Part shown: piece after piece, positions 1-7,651 of the stretch
How the letters are laid out: each line of letters starts with the position of its first letter
Position numbering within the stretch: position 1 is the stretch's first letter
NCBI GenBank assembly: GCA_039807445.1
Contig: JBDHRG010000036.1
Coordinates: 1 to 23,779 of the forward strand
Direction: 5' to 3'
Source: JBDHRG01 sp039807445
GTDB lineage: Bacteria; Pseudomonadota; Gammaproteobacteria; Competibacterales; Competibacteraceae
Length of the DNA: 23,779 nucleotides
Translations under genes and position numbers: made by a program
The notes under the pieces: model-generated
What the model was told of the DNA's origin: nothing
Seen by the model: the letters and a program-made list of their open reading frames with translations, nothing else
The model's database searches: none

Positions 1-645
1 GCCCTTGACCACGCGCCCGCGCGAGTCGATCCAGCACAGTCCCTCGCCGGCGCGCACCGCGCCGTCGTACCAGCCGAGGCTGCGGTTCTGCAGCGGGTAT
101 TCGCCGTGCTCGACGCGCGTGGCCCGGCCTTTCCAGTCGCAGTTGAACACCAGCCAGGTCGGCGGTTCGCCGCGCACGGCGCGCTCGGCGTTGAGGCGCT
201 CGAGGTAGCCGGGCAGCTCGGCGACCGGCATCGCCGGGTGGGTCGAGGGCTGCGAGCGGCGCGATTCGTCGGCTTCGCCCGCCGCAGCGTCGGCGGCCGA
301 GCAGAACCACAGCTTGTTGTCTTCGCTGTCGAGGAAGCTGCCGAGGTCGAGGCTGCCGCAGCGCTGCACCGGGTCGGCGATGCGCACGCCGCGCGCGCGC
401 AGCGCGCGCTCGGCTGTGCGGGCGTGCGCCACGGCCAGCGTCACGCGCGGATTGGGTTCGTCGCTCGGCTTCAGCCAGCCCGCCTTCAGCACCAGCGTCG
501 CGCCGCCGAGCTGCCAGCCGACGTGCTCGCCGTCTTCGTGCGCCGGCGCCAGGCCGAGCGTTTCGCCGTAGAAGCGGTCGGCGCGCGCGCGCTCGCGCAC
601 CGCGAGCGCGATGGCCTTGACGCCGAGCAGGACCGGCTCGCTCAT
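1..645 (-). CDS. VOC/glyoxalase-like protein with C-terminal extension (3' end outside window)
   Basis: The minus-strand frame opens with ATG at 643-645 behind a GGAGGA ribosome site at 654-659 and stays open for 215 codons to the window edge, so the protein is incomplete. The first ~120 residues read like a vicinal-oxygen-chelate (glyoxalase/bleomycin-resistance) domain: a VKAIALAVRERARADRFYGE opening, GLAPAHEDGEHVGWQLGG, then LGSFLDSEDNKLWFC near residue 105-120, the usual last strand of such a domain. After an Ala/Glu/Ser linker comes a second segment (about residues 136-215) with Trp-rich stretches such as TWLVFNCDWKGR and NRSLGWYDG that I do not recognise. VOC proteins may be metal-dependent lyases, dioxygenases or binding proteins, and no substrate can be inferred. 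It is followed by a 120-bp gap and lies upstream of nothing else visible on its strand. Confidence 0.72.
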   Translation of the reverse strand, partial: MSEPVLLGVKAIALAVRERARADRFYGETLGLAPAHEDGEHVGWQLGGATLVLKAGWLKPSDEPNPRVTLAVAHARTAERALRARGVRIADPVQRCGSLDLGSFLDSEDNKLWFCSAADAAAGEADESRRSQPSTHPAMPVAELPGYLERLNAERAVRGEPPTWLVFNCDWKGRATRVEHGEYPLQNRSLGWYDGAVRAGEGLCWIDSRGRVVKG

Positions 646-765
646 CGGCAAATCCTCCGGGAACACGGGACAACCCCGCGAGCCTAGCAGCCGCGGGCGC
701 TGCCGCGCGAGCAGCGCGTGCGCCGCGGACAGGTCGCGTGCCGGGGCGTTTTCCAGAGCCCGGCA

Positions 766-3411
766 TCACGCATCGCCGTCGAGGTGGCGCACCAGCGCTT
801 CGCGCAGGCGCGCGTAGCGCGACTCGTCGGCGAGCGGGCGGTGTTCGGCGTCGGTGATGAAGAAGATGTCTTCGGCGCGCGCGCCGAGGGTAGCGATCTT
901 GGCGTTCTGTACCGCGATGCCGCACTCGACGAAGGCGCGCCCGACGCGGCACAGCAGCCCCGGGCGGTCGGAGGTGATCAGTTGCAGCACGGTGCGGTGG
1001 TTGGCCGCGTCTTCGGCGAAGCTGACCTGGGTCGGCGTGCGGAAGTGCTGCAGCGCGCGCGGTGCGCGGCGTTGCGGCGGCTGCACCGCGGCCTCGGGGC
1101 GGTCGAGCACGCGCTTCAGCGCGCGGGTGATCGCGCGGATGCGCTCGCGGCCGGTGATCGGCTCGCGGGTGTCCTCGAGCACGGTGAAGCTGTCGAGCGC
1201 GTAGTCGCCGAGCCCGGTGATGATGCGCGCGTCGTGCACCGACAGCCCGAGCTGGTCGAAGGTCGCCGCGGTCAGCGCGAACAGGTTGGGCGCGTCGCGG
1301 GTGTAGACGAAGATCTCGGTGCCGCCGCGGGCGTCGTCGTGGCGCGCCAGCACCAGCGGCCGGCCGTCGTCGGCCTTCTTCAGGATCGCGCGCGTGTGCC
1401 AGACGATCTCGTCGACCGAGTAGCGCAGGAAGTAGTCGTCCGGGAAGCCGCCCCAGAGCGCGTCGATGCGCGCCGGCTCGACCACGTGGCGGCTCAGCCG
1501 TGCGCACGCCGCGCCCTGGATCTCGCGGATCAGCTCGTCCTTGTCGATCGGGTTGCCGAGGCCGCGGCGCAGCGCCCGGCGCGTGGCTTCGTACAGCTCG
1601 CGCAGCAGCGAGGCGCGCCAGGTGTTCCACAGCCCCGGGTTGGTGGCGCGGATGTCGGCGACGGTCAGCAGGTACAGGTAGTCGAGGTGCATCTGGTCGC
1701 CGACCTGCTGCGCGAAGGCGTGGATCACCTCGGGGTCCTGGATGTCCTTCTTTTGCGCGGTCAGCGACATCAGCAGGTGGTTGCGTACCAGCCAGGCGAC
1801 CAGGTTGGTGTCGTAGCGCGACAGGCCGTGGCGCAGGCAGAAGGCTTCGGCGTCCTCGGCGCCGAGCAGCGAGTGGTCGCCGCCGCGGCCCTTGGCGATG
1901 TCGTGGTACAGCCCGGCGATGTACAGTAGCTCGGGCTTGGGCAGCTTGTGGATCAGCTCCGAGCAGTGCGGGAATTCGTGCGCGAACATCGGCACGTCGA
2001 AGCGGCGCAGGTTGCGCACCACGAACAGCGTGTGCTGGTCGACCGTATAAGCATGGAACAGGTCGTGCTGCATCCGCCCGACGATCTGCGCGAACTCGGG
2101 CAGGTAGGCGGCGAGGATGCCGTACTTGTTCATCTGCCGCAGCTGGCGCGTGACGCAGTTCGACTGGCGCAGGATCTCCATGAACAGCGCCTTGGCGCGG
2201 ACGTCGTTGCGGAACTTGTCGTCGATCAGCGTCCGGTGCGCGCGGATCAGGCGGATGGTTTCGGCGCGAACGCCCTTGACCTCGGGGTGTTGCTGCAGCA
2301 GCAGGAAGAGCTCGAGCAGCGCCACCGGGTAGCGCAGGAACACGTTCGCCCGCGTGACCTCGAGGTAGCCCTTGCGGATCTGGAAGCGGCGGTTCAGCGG
2401 CTGTGGCGGTGCGTCGTGGCTGGCGAGGATCGCCTCGTCGAACAGCGCGAGCAGCATCTCGTTGAGGCGCGACAGCTCCTGGATGGTGCGGTAATAGCGC
2501 TGCATGAACTGCTCGACGGCGAGCATGCGCTCGTCGTCGCGGTAGCCGAAGGCGCGCGCGAGCGCGCGCTGGTGGTCGAACAGCAGCCGGTCTTCGCGTC
2601 GCCCGGTCAGCGCGTGCAGCCCGAAGCGCACCTGCCACAGGAAGTCCTGGCATTCGCTGAGCTCGGCGTGCTCGGCCTCGCTCAGAAAGCCGTGTTCGAC
2701 CAGGCCGTGGAGCGTCTCGGCGCCGAAGTGGCGCTTGGCGACCCAGCCGATCACCTGCAGATCGCGCAGGCCGCCGGGGCCTTCCTTGACGTTGGGCTCG
2801 AGCGTGTACTCGGTGTCGTGGTATTTGTGGTGGCGCGCTTCCTGCTCGGCGACCTTGGCGGCGAAGAAGTCGCGGCTCGGCCAGAGGACCGCGGGGCCGG
2901 TACGCGCGCGCATCTCGGCGAACAAGCCTTCGGGGCCGGCGAGCCGGCGCGCCTCCATCAGGTTGGTGGCGACGCTCAGGTCGGCGGCGCATTCGCGTTC
3001 GCACTCGGCCAGCGTGCGCACGCTGTGGCCGATCTCGAGGCCGATGTCCCACAGCAGGGTGACGAAGTCGGTCAGCGCCGCGGCGGTGGCTTCGTCCTCG
3101 GCTTCGCGCAGCAGCACCAGGATGTCGACGTCGGAGCCGGGGTGCAGTTCGCCGCGGCCGTAGCCGCCGACCGCCGCGAGCACCAGGTCGGTGCGGCCGC
3201 CGAAGAAGTGCTCCCAGGCCAGGATCAGCACCGCGTCGACCGCGCGTGCGCGCGCCGGCACCAGCTCGCGTGCCGGCGCACCGTCGAGGAAGCGCGCCTT
3301 CAGCGCTTCGGCCACGCCGCGCAGCGCCGCCTTGAAGGCGCGCACCGCCGCGCCCGGTTCGGCCGCGAGCGCCGCGCGCAGCGCGGCAGTGTCCACGGGC
3401 AGGGCGCTCAT
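766..3411 (-). CDS. glnD: Bifunctional PII uridylyltransferase / uridylyl-removing enzyme GlnD
   Basis: The 881-residue protein matches GlnD in length and domain order. GlnD is the cytosolic sensor that uridylylates PII proteins when glutamine is low and removes UMP when it is high. The nucleotidyltransferase motif GGYGRGELHPGSDVD lies at residues 82-96 with both metal-binding Asp residues. The GlnD-type helical region contains EPNVKEGPGGLRDLQ near 205-219. An HD hydrolase domain follows, with H503-D504 in YIAGLYHDIAKGRGGDHS and upstream DLFHAYTVDQH at 450-460. Two C-terminal ACT domains (about 697-770 and 806-880) would bind glutamine; the second contains SDRPGLLCRVGRAF. The start ATG (3409-3411) is 10 bp past the map stop, so the two genes are probably co-transcribed. 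No catalytic residue appears to be missing. Confidence 0.97.
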   Translation of the reverse strand: MSALPVDTAALRAALAAEPGAAVRAFKAALRGVAEALKARFLDGAPARELVPARARAVDAVLILAWEHFFGGRTDLVLAAVGGYGRGELHPGSDVDILVLLREAEDEATAAALTDFVTLLWDIGLEIGHSVRTLAECERECAADLSVATNLMEARRLAGPEGLFAEMRARTGPAVLWPSRDFFAAKVAEQEARHHKYHDTEYTLEPNVKEGPGGLRDLQVIGWVAKRHFGAETLHGLVEHGFLSEAEHAELSECQDFLWQVRFGLHALTGRREDRLLFDHQRALARAFGYRDDERMLAVEQFMQRYYRTIQELSRLNEMLLALFDEAILASHDAPPQPLNRRFQIRKGYLEVTRANVFLRYPVALLELFLLLQQHPEVKGVRAETIRLIRAHRTLIDDKFRNDVRAKALFMEILRQSNCVTRQLRQMNKYGILAAYLPEFAQIVGRMQHDLFHAYTVDQHTLFVVRNLRRFDVPMFAHEFPHCSELIHKLPKPELLYIAGLYHDIAKGRGGDHSLLGAEDAEAFCLRHGLSRYDTNLVAWLVRNHLLMSLTAQKKDIQDPEVIHAFAQQVGDQMHLDYLYLLTVADIRATNPGLWNTWRASLLRELYEATRRALRRGLGNPIDKDELIREIQGAACARLSRHVVEPARIDALWGGFPDDYFLRYSVDEIVWHTRAILKKADDGRPLVLARHDDARGGTEIFVYTRDAPNLFALTAATFDQLGLSVHDARIITGLGDYALDSFTVLEDTREPITGRERIRAITRALKRVLDRPEAAVQPPQRRAPRALQHFRTPTQVSFAEDAANHRTVLQLITSDRPGLLCRVGRAFVECGIAVQNAKIATLGARAEDIFFITDAEHRPLADESRYARLREALVRHLDGDA

Positions 3412-3421
3412 CGCGCGGGTC

Positions 3422-4204
3422 TCAGTGGCAGCGCGGGTCGTCGGCGCGCGGGGTCAGCACCTCGAAGCCGGACTCGGTGACCAGGATGGTGTGCTCCCAC
3501 TGCGCCGACAGGCTGTGGTCCTTGGTGACCACGGTCCAGCCGTCGGCGAGCAGCTTCACGAAGCGCTTGCCGGCGTTGACCATCGGCTCGATCGTGAAGG
3601 TCATGCCCGGGACCAGCTCGATGCCGGTGCCGGGCTTGCCGTAGTGCAGCACCTGCGGCTCTTCGTGGAACACGCGGCCGATGCCGTGGCCGCAGTACTC
3701 GCGCACGATCGAGCAGTTCTGCGCTTCGGCGTGCGCCTGTATCGCGGCGCCGATGTCGCCCAGGCGCACGCCGGGCCTGACCATGTCGATGCCGATCCAC
3801 ATGCACTCCCAGGCGATGCGCGACAGGCGCCGCGCCAGCACCGGGGCGGCATCGTCGCCGCCGACCAGGAACATGCGGCTGGTGTCGCCGTGGTAGCCGT
3901 CCTTGATCACGGTGACGTCGATGTTGATCGCATCGCCCTTCTTCAGCTTCTTCGGCCCGGGAATGCCGTGGCAGACGACGTGGTTGACCGAGGTGCAGAT
4001 CGACTTGGGGAAGCCGCGGTAATTCAGCGGTGCCGGGATCGCCCGCTGCGTGTCGACGATGTAGCCGTGGCAGATCGCATCGAGCTCCTCGGTGGTGGCG
4101 CCCTCGTGCACGTGCGGCGCGATCATTTCCAGCACCTCGGCGGCGAGGCGCCCGGCGACGCGCATCTTGGCGATCTCTTCGGGCGTCTTCAGGGTGATGC
4201 TCAT
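3422..4204 (-). CDS. map: Methionine aminopeptidase, type I
   Basis: The 260-residue protein removes the initiator methionine from nascent proteins. It has the type Ia 'pita-bread' fold, without an N-terminal zinc-finger extension. The substrate-site His is H79 (NHVVCHGIPG). The two-metal centre is complete: D96 (INIDVTV), D107 (HGDTSRMF), H173 (CGHGIG), E206 (TIEPMVNAG) and E237 (QWEHT). These positions are within a few residues of those in the E. coli enzyme. The ATG at 4202-4204 is preceded by a TAAGGA ribosome site. It is the first gene of a map-glnD unit transcribed away from rpsB. Pairing map divergently with rpsB-tsf is a common proteobacterial arrangement and fits a role tied to translation. 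Confidence 0.97.
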   Translation of the reverse strand: MSITLKTPEEIAKMRVAGRLAAEVLEMIAPHVHEGATTEELDAICHGYIVDTQRAIPAPLNYRGFPKSICTSVNHVVCHGIPGPKKLKKGDAINIDVTVIKDGYHGDTSRMFLVGGDDAAPVLARRLSRIAWECMWIGIDMVRPGVRLGDIGAAIQAHAEAQNCSIVREYCGHGIGRVFHEEPQVLHYGKPGTGIELVPGMTFTIEPMVNAGKRFVKLLADGWTVVTKDHSLSAQWEHTILVTESGFEVLTPRADDPRCH

Positions 4205-4266
4205 CGGGATTCCTTACGAGTGCATGCGGGCCCGGCGCGGGACGCTGCGCAGCGGCGAGCGGCGGT

Positions 4267-4295
4267 TTGGTCGCCTGAACGAGTTATGGTATAAA
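4267..4295 (+). promoter_or_regulatory. Putative sigma-70 promoter of rpsB-tsf
   Basis: TTGGTC at 4267-4272 and TATAAA at 4290-4295 are separated by 17 bp, in the only AT-rich island of the map-rpsB divergent region. The -10 matches five of six consensus bases, the -35 only three. Transcription would start near 4302 and leave a leader of about 115 nt before the rpsB ATG. The same AT island may supply the opposite-strand promoter for map, but I saw no convincing -35 for it. Confidence 0.5.
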
Positions 4296-4326
4296 GCGCG
4301 CGCCTTGACGGCAACGCTACCACTCA

Positions 4327-4383
4327 CACCGCTCGACACGCGCAGCGGGGTGCCCCGCAAGGGGTCGCTGCCCGGGAGCGGTG
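4327..4383 (+). promoter_or_regulatory. Structured 5' leader of rpsB, candidate S2 autoregulatory RNA
   Basis: Three nested complementary blocks lie in the rpsB 5' UTR. CACCGCTC (4327-4334) pairs with GAGCGGTG (4376-4383). GCAGCG (4342-4347) pairs with CGCTGC (4366-4371). CCCC (4353-4356) pairs with GGGG (4361-4364) around a GCAA tetraloop. The result is one long interrupted stem ending about 25 nt before the ribosome site. In E. coli, ribosomal protein S2 represses its own rpsB-tsf mRNA through the leader. That this leader serves the same role is inference from position and foldability. Confidence 0.5.
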
Positions 4384-4418
4384 GAGGCCCAACCCCGAGA
4401 TCATTCAGGAGAATTCCA

Positions 4419-5156
4419 ATGGCCAACGTCTCGATGCGCGACATGCTGGAGGCCGGCGTCCACTTCGGCCACCAGACCCGGTACTGGAACCCGAAGATGG
4501 GTCCGTACATCTTCGGTGCGCGCAACAAGATTCACATCGTGAATCTCGAGAAGACCGTGCCGCTGTTCAACGATGCGATGAACTTCGTCGGCAGGCTCGC
4601 CGCCAACGGCGGCCGCGTGCTGTTCGTCGGCACCAAGCGCTCGGCCCGTCAGGCGGTGCAGGAGGCCGCCGCGCGCTGCGGCATGCCGTACGTCAACCAC
4701 CGCTGGCTCGGCGGCATGCTGACCAACTTCAAGACCGTCCGCCAGTCGATCAAGCGCCTGAAGGACCTCGAGCAGATGTCGGTCGACGGCAGCTTCGAGC
4801 GCCTGTCGAAGAAGGAAGTCATCCTGCTGAACCGCGAGATGGAAAAGCTCGAGCGCAGCCTGGGCGGCATCAAGGACATGCCGGCGCTGCCGGATGCGCT
4901 GTTCGTGATCGACGTCGGTCACGAGAAGATCGCGATCCAGGAAGCCAACAAGCTCGGCATTCCGGTCGTCGGCGTGGTCGACACCAACAACTCGCCCGAC
5001 GGCGTCGCCTACGTGATCCCGGGCAACGACGACGCGATCCGCGCCGTGTCGCTGTACGCCAGCGCCGCCGCCGACGCGGTGCAAACCGCGCGCGGGCTCG
5101 ACACCGCCCGGGGCGAAGAGTTCGTCGAGGTCGACGGCGACAAGACCGTCGGCTGA
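4419..5156 (+). CDS. rpsB: 30S ribosomal protein S2
   Basis: The 245-residue protein begins MANVSMRDMLEAGVHFGHQT, the standard bacterial S2 opening, and is close to the E. coli length of 241. Other family stretches include KMGPYIFGARNKIHIVNLEK, FVGTKRSARQAVQEAA, NHRWLGGMLTNFKT and IPVVGVVDTNNSPDGVAYVI. S2 sits on the head/platform side of the small subunit and is needed for S1 binding. The frame is open further upstream to 4092, but the ATG at 4419 has a good AGGAG site at 4407-4411 and starts exactly at the family N-terminus. tsf follows after a 97-bp gap containing a terminator-like hairpin, as in the classic rpsB-tsf operon. Confidence 0.98.
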   Translation: MANVSMRDMLEAGVHFGHQTRYWNPKMGPYIFGARNKIHIVNLEKTVPLFNDAMNFVGRLAANGGRVLFVGTKRSARQAVQEAAARCGMPYVNHRWLGGMLTNFKTVRQSIKRLKDLEQMSVDGSFERLSKKEVILLNREMEKLERSLGGIKDMPALPDALFVIDVGHEKIAIQEANKLGIPVVGVVDTNNSPDGVAYVIPGNDDAIRAVSLYASAAADAVQTARGLDTARGEEFVEVDGDKTVG

Positions 5157-5178
5157 TCCGGCCGTAGACGGCAGTCCG

Positions 5179-5216
5179 AGGCCCGCGTGCCCGAAGGGAG
5201 CGTGCGGGCCTTTTTT
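5179..5216 (+). terminator. Rho-independent terminator or attenuator between rpsB and tsf
   Basis: AGGCCCGC (5179-5186) pairs with GCGGGCCT (5204-5211), and the stem can be extended inward by two G-U and two G-C pairs. Six T residues follow at 5211-5216. It lies 22 bp after the rpsB stop and 37 bp before the tsf start. A partial terminator here would give more rpsB than tsf message, as proposed in other bacteria. No obvious separate tsf promoter was seen downstream. Confidence 0.8.
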
Positions 5217-5253
5217 CGATTCCGCGGATCGAATCCGACGAGAGGTAAACGAC

Positions 5254-6138
5254 ATGGCTGAAATCACCGCCGCCCTGGTGAAGGAACTGCGCGAGCGCAC
5301 CGGCTCGGGCATGATGGAGTGCAAGCGGGCCCTGACCGAAACCGGCGGCGACATCGAAGCCGCCATCGAGCTGATGCGCAAGGCCGGTCTGGCCAAGGCC
5401 GACAAGAAGGCCGACCGCGCCGCCGCCGAGGGCGTGATCATCGTCCGCCAGGCGGCCGACGCCAGGGCCGTGGCAATGGTCGAGGTCAACTGCGAAACCG
5501 ACTTCGTCGCCAAGGGCGAAGACTTCCAGGGCTTCGCCCGTGCCGTCGCCGAGCTGGCGCTGACCAAGGCCCCGGCCGGGCTCGAGGCGCTGCTGGCGGC
5601 CGAGCTCGCCGACGGCAAGAGCGTCGACCAGGTCCGCCGCGAGCTGGTCGCCAAGATCGGCGAAAACATCGCCGTGCGCCGCTGCGTGCGCTTTACCACC
5701 GACGCCGGGCGCCTGAGCGCCTACCTGCACGGCAGCCGCATCGGCGTCGTGGTCGAGCTCCAGGGCGGCGACGAGGTGCTGGCCAAGGACATCGCGATGC
5801 ACATCGCCGCGAGCAAGCCGGTGTGCGTCAGCGCCGAGCAGGTCCCGGCCGAGCTGGTCGAGAAGGAGCGCGAGATCTACGCCGCGCAAGCTGCCGACAG
5901 CGGCAAGCCGGCCGAGATCGTCGCCAAGATGGTCGAGGGCCGCATCCGCAAGTACCTGGCCGAAGTCACGCTGCTCGGCCAGCCCTTCGTCAAGGACCCC
6001 GACCAGACCGTCGAGAAGCTGCTCGCCGGCAAGGGCGCCGCGGTGGTCGCCTTCCAGCGCTTCGAGCTGGGCGAGGGCGTCGAGAAGAAGGTCGAGAACT
6101 TCGCCGCGGAAGTGATGGCGCAGGTGCGCGGCAGCTGA
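5254..6138 (+). CDS. tsf: Translation elongation factor Ts
   Basis: The 294-residue EF-Ts is the GDP/GTP exchange factor for EF-Tu. The N-terminal UBA-like domain contains VKELRERTGSGMMECKRAL and GGDIEAAIELMRKAGLAKA, followed by the conserved EVNCETDFVAKGEDFQGFAR motif near residue 76-95, which contacts the EF-Tu G domain. Core subdomains and the coiled-coil region follow, with PVCVSAEQVPAELVEKEREI and LAEVTLLGQPFVKDPDQTVE near the C-terminus. Length agrees with betaproteobacterial EF-Ts (about 285-295). The ATG at 5254 is preceded by AGAGGT about 10 bp upstream. A perfect long hairpin (6168-6211) separates it from pyrH. Confidence 0.98.
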   Translation: MAEITAALVKELRERTGSGMMECKRALTETGGDIEAAIELMRKAGLAKADKKADRAAAEGVIIVRQAADARAVAMVEVNCETDFVAKGEDFQGFARAVAELALTKAPAGLEALLAAELADGKSVDQVRRELVAKIGENIAVRRCVRFTTDAGRLSAYLHGSRIGVVVELQGGDEVLAKDIAMHIAASKPVCVSAEQVPAELVEKEREIYAAQAADSGKPAEIVAKMVEGRIRKYLAEVTLLGQPFVKDPDQTVEKLLAGKGAAVVAFQRFELGEGVEKKVENFAAEVMAQVRGS

Positions 6139-6167
6139 GCCCGCATCCGGCCGGCGGCGCGCGCCTC

Positions 6168-6211
6168 CCGGACAGCGCACGGGGGCGTTCGCGCCCCCGT
6201 GCGCTGTCCGG
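6168..6211 (+). repeat. Perfect 20-bp inverted repeat with TTCG loop between tsf and pyrH
   Basis: The left arm (6168-6187, beginning CCGGACAGCGCACGGG) is an exact reverse complement of the right arm (6192-6211) around the four-base loop TTCG. There are no mismatches in 20 pairs. No T-run follows on either strand, so it is not a textbook intrinsic terminator. It begins 29 bp after the tsf stop. It could be a 3' mRNA-stabilising hairpin, a Rho-assisted terminator or a dispersed palindromic element. Confidence 0.9.
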
Positions 6212-6304
6212 CCGTCGGCAGCGCCTCGCGCAGCGAATGCAGCCAGCAACCCGGTGGCGTGTATTAGAATCTCGGCACCTCAGCGCAACCGGACGAGCGT
6301 CGTC

Positions 6305-7030
6305 ATGTCGGATATCCGACCCGCCTACAGAAGAATCCTGCTCAAGCTCAGCGGCGAGGCCCTGATGGGCGACGGCGACTTCGGCATCGACCCGAAGGTG
6401 ATCGGCCGCATCGCCGAGGAAGTCGCCCAGCTCAACCGCCTCGGCGTGCAGATCGGCATAGTGATCGGCGGCGGCAACATCTTCCGCGGCGCGGGGCTGG
6501 CCGAGGCCGGCATGGACCGCGTTACCGCCGACCACATGGGCATGCTCGCGACGGTGATGAACTCGCTGGCGATGCAGGATGCGCTCGAGCGGCTCGGCAT
6601 CTTCGCCCGCGTGATGTCGGCGGTGCGCATCAACCAGGTGTGCGAGGATTACATCCGCCGCCGCGCGGTGCGCCATCTCGAGAAGGGGCGCGTGGTGATC
6701 TTCGCCGCCGGCACCGGCAACCCGTTCTTCACCACCGATTCGGCGGCTGCGCTGCGCGCGATCGAGATCAACGCCGAAGTGATGCTGAAGGCGACCAAGG
6801 TCGACGGCATCTATGACGCCGACCCGATGAAGCACGCCGACGCCGTGCGCTACGACACGCTGAGCTACGACGAGGCCTTGCGGCGCGATCTGCAGGTGAT
6901 GGACGCCACCGCGATCGTGATGTGCAAGGAGCACGCGATGCCGCTGAAGGTGTTCAACCTGAACCGGCCCGGCGAGATCGCGCGCGTGGTCGGTGGCGAG
7001 AATGTGGGAACAACCGTGGTTCGGGGTTGA
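6305..7030 (+). CDS. pyrH: UMP kinase
   Basis: The 241-residue protein is the same length as E. coli PyrH. It phosphorylates UMP to UDP in the cytosol and belongs to the amino-acid-kinase fold, not the adenylate-kinase fold. Visible motifs are RILLKLSGEALMG (phosphate-binding Lys), VIGGGNIFRGAGL, DRVTADHMGMLATVMNSLAM, VVIFAAGTGNPFFTTDSAA and LKATKVDGIYDADP. The frame opens earlier, at 6254, but the ATG at 6305 matches the family N-terminus. The ribosome site is weak (GGACGAG, 6291-6297). TAGAAT at 6265-6270 resembles a -10 box without a clear -35, so an internal promoter is possible but unproven. frr follows after 6 bp. Confidence 0.97.
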   Translation: MSDIRPAYRRILLKLSGEALMGDGDFGIDPKVIGRIAEEVAQLNRLGVQIGIVIGGGNIFRGAGLAEAGMDRVTADHMGMLATVMNSLAMQDALERLGIFARVMSAVRINQVCEDYIRRRAVRHLEKGRVVIFAAGTGNPFFTTDSAAALRAIEINAEVMLKATKVDGIYDADPMKHADAVRYDTLSYDEALRRDLQVMDATAIVMCKEHAMPLKVFNLNRPGEIARVVGGENVGTTVVRG

Positions 7031-7036
7031 AACGAC

Positions 7037-7594
7037 ATGATCCAGGATATCAAGAAGGACGCGGCCAGCCGCATGGAGAAGAGCGTCGAGGCGCTGCGGC
7101 ACGAACTGGTCAAGGTGCGCACCGGGCGCGCCAACACCAGCCTGCTCGACCACATCCACGTCGAGTACTACGGCTCGAGCATGCCGCTGTCGCAGGTGGC
7201 CTCGGTTTCGGTCGGCGACGCGCGCACGCTGGTAGTGCAGCCCTGGGAAAAGACCATGGTGCAGCCGATCGAGAAGGCGATCATGTCGTCGGACCTCGGT
7301 CTGAACCCGGCCACCGCCGGCACCGTGATCCGCGTGCCGCTGCCGCCGCTGACCGAGGAGCGCCGTCGCGAGCTCGGCAAGGTGGTGCGCCACGAAGGCG
7401 AGAACGCCAAGGTCGCGGTGCGCAACATCCGCCGCGACGCCAACGCCGAGCTGAAGGCGGCGCTGAAGGACAAGGCGATCAGCGAAGACGATGACCGCCG
7501 CGGTCAGGACGAGATCCAGAAGCTCACCGACAAGTACATCGAAGAGATCGACAAGCTGGTCGCGGCCAAGGAAGCTGAGCTGCTGGAGATCTGA
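7037..7594 (+). CDS. frr: Ribosome recycling factor
   Basis: The 185-residue protein is identical in length to E. coli RRF and splits post-termination ribosomes together with EF-G. The start MIQDIKKDAASRMEKSVEAL and the motifs VRTGRANTSLLDHIHVEYYG, ASVSVGDARTLVVQPWEK, IEKAIMSSDLGLNPATAGT and RRDANAELKAALKD are typical of the family. The C-terminal helix ends KLVAAKEAELLEI. It starts 6 bp after pyrH, the usual pyrH-frr pair, and is followed by a 57-bp gap to uppS. Confidence 0.98.
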   Translation: MIQDIKKDAASRMEKSVEALRHELVKVRTGRANTSLLDHIHVEYYGSSMPLSQVASVSVGDARTLVVQPWEKTMVQPIEKAIMSSDLGLNPATAGTVIRVPLPPLTEERRRELGKVVRHEGENAKVAVRNIRRDANAELKAALKDKAISEDDDRRGQDEIQKLTDKYIEEIDKLVAAKEAELLEI

Positions 7595-7651
7595 CCGAGC
7601 GGCCCGGGCCGCGGGTCCGGTGCCTTCCCCGCGTTTAGGACGGAGCCTCCA

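Noticed and set aside
1948..3480. 510-codon plus-strand frame opposite glnD
   Set aside because: It is a mirror of glnD codons with no recognisable motif, and glnD is certain from its domains.
6265..6270. TAGAAT as a separate pyrH promoter
   Set aside because: No acceptable -35 at 16-18 bp; noted only as a possibility under pyrH.
5990..7393. 467-codon minus-strand frame across tsf, pyrH and frr
   Set aside because: It spans three firmly identified plus-strand genes and their intergenic hairpin. It shows the His/Arg/Asp-rich composition of shadow frames.
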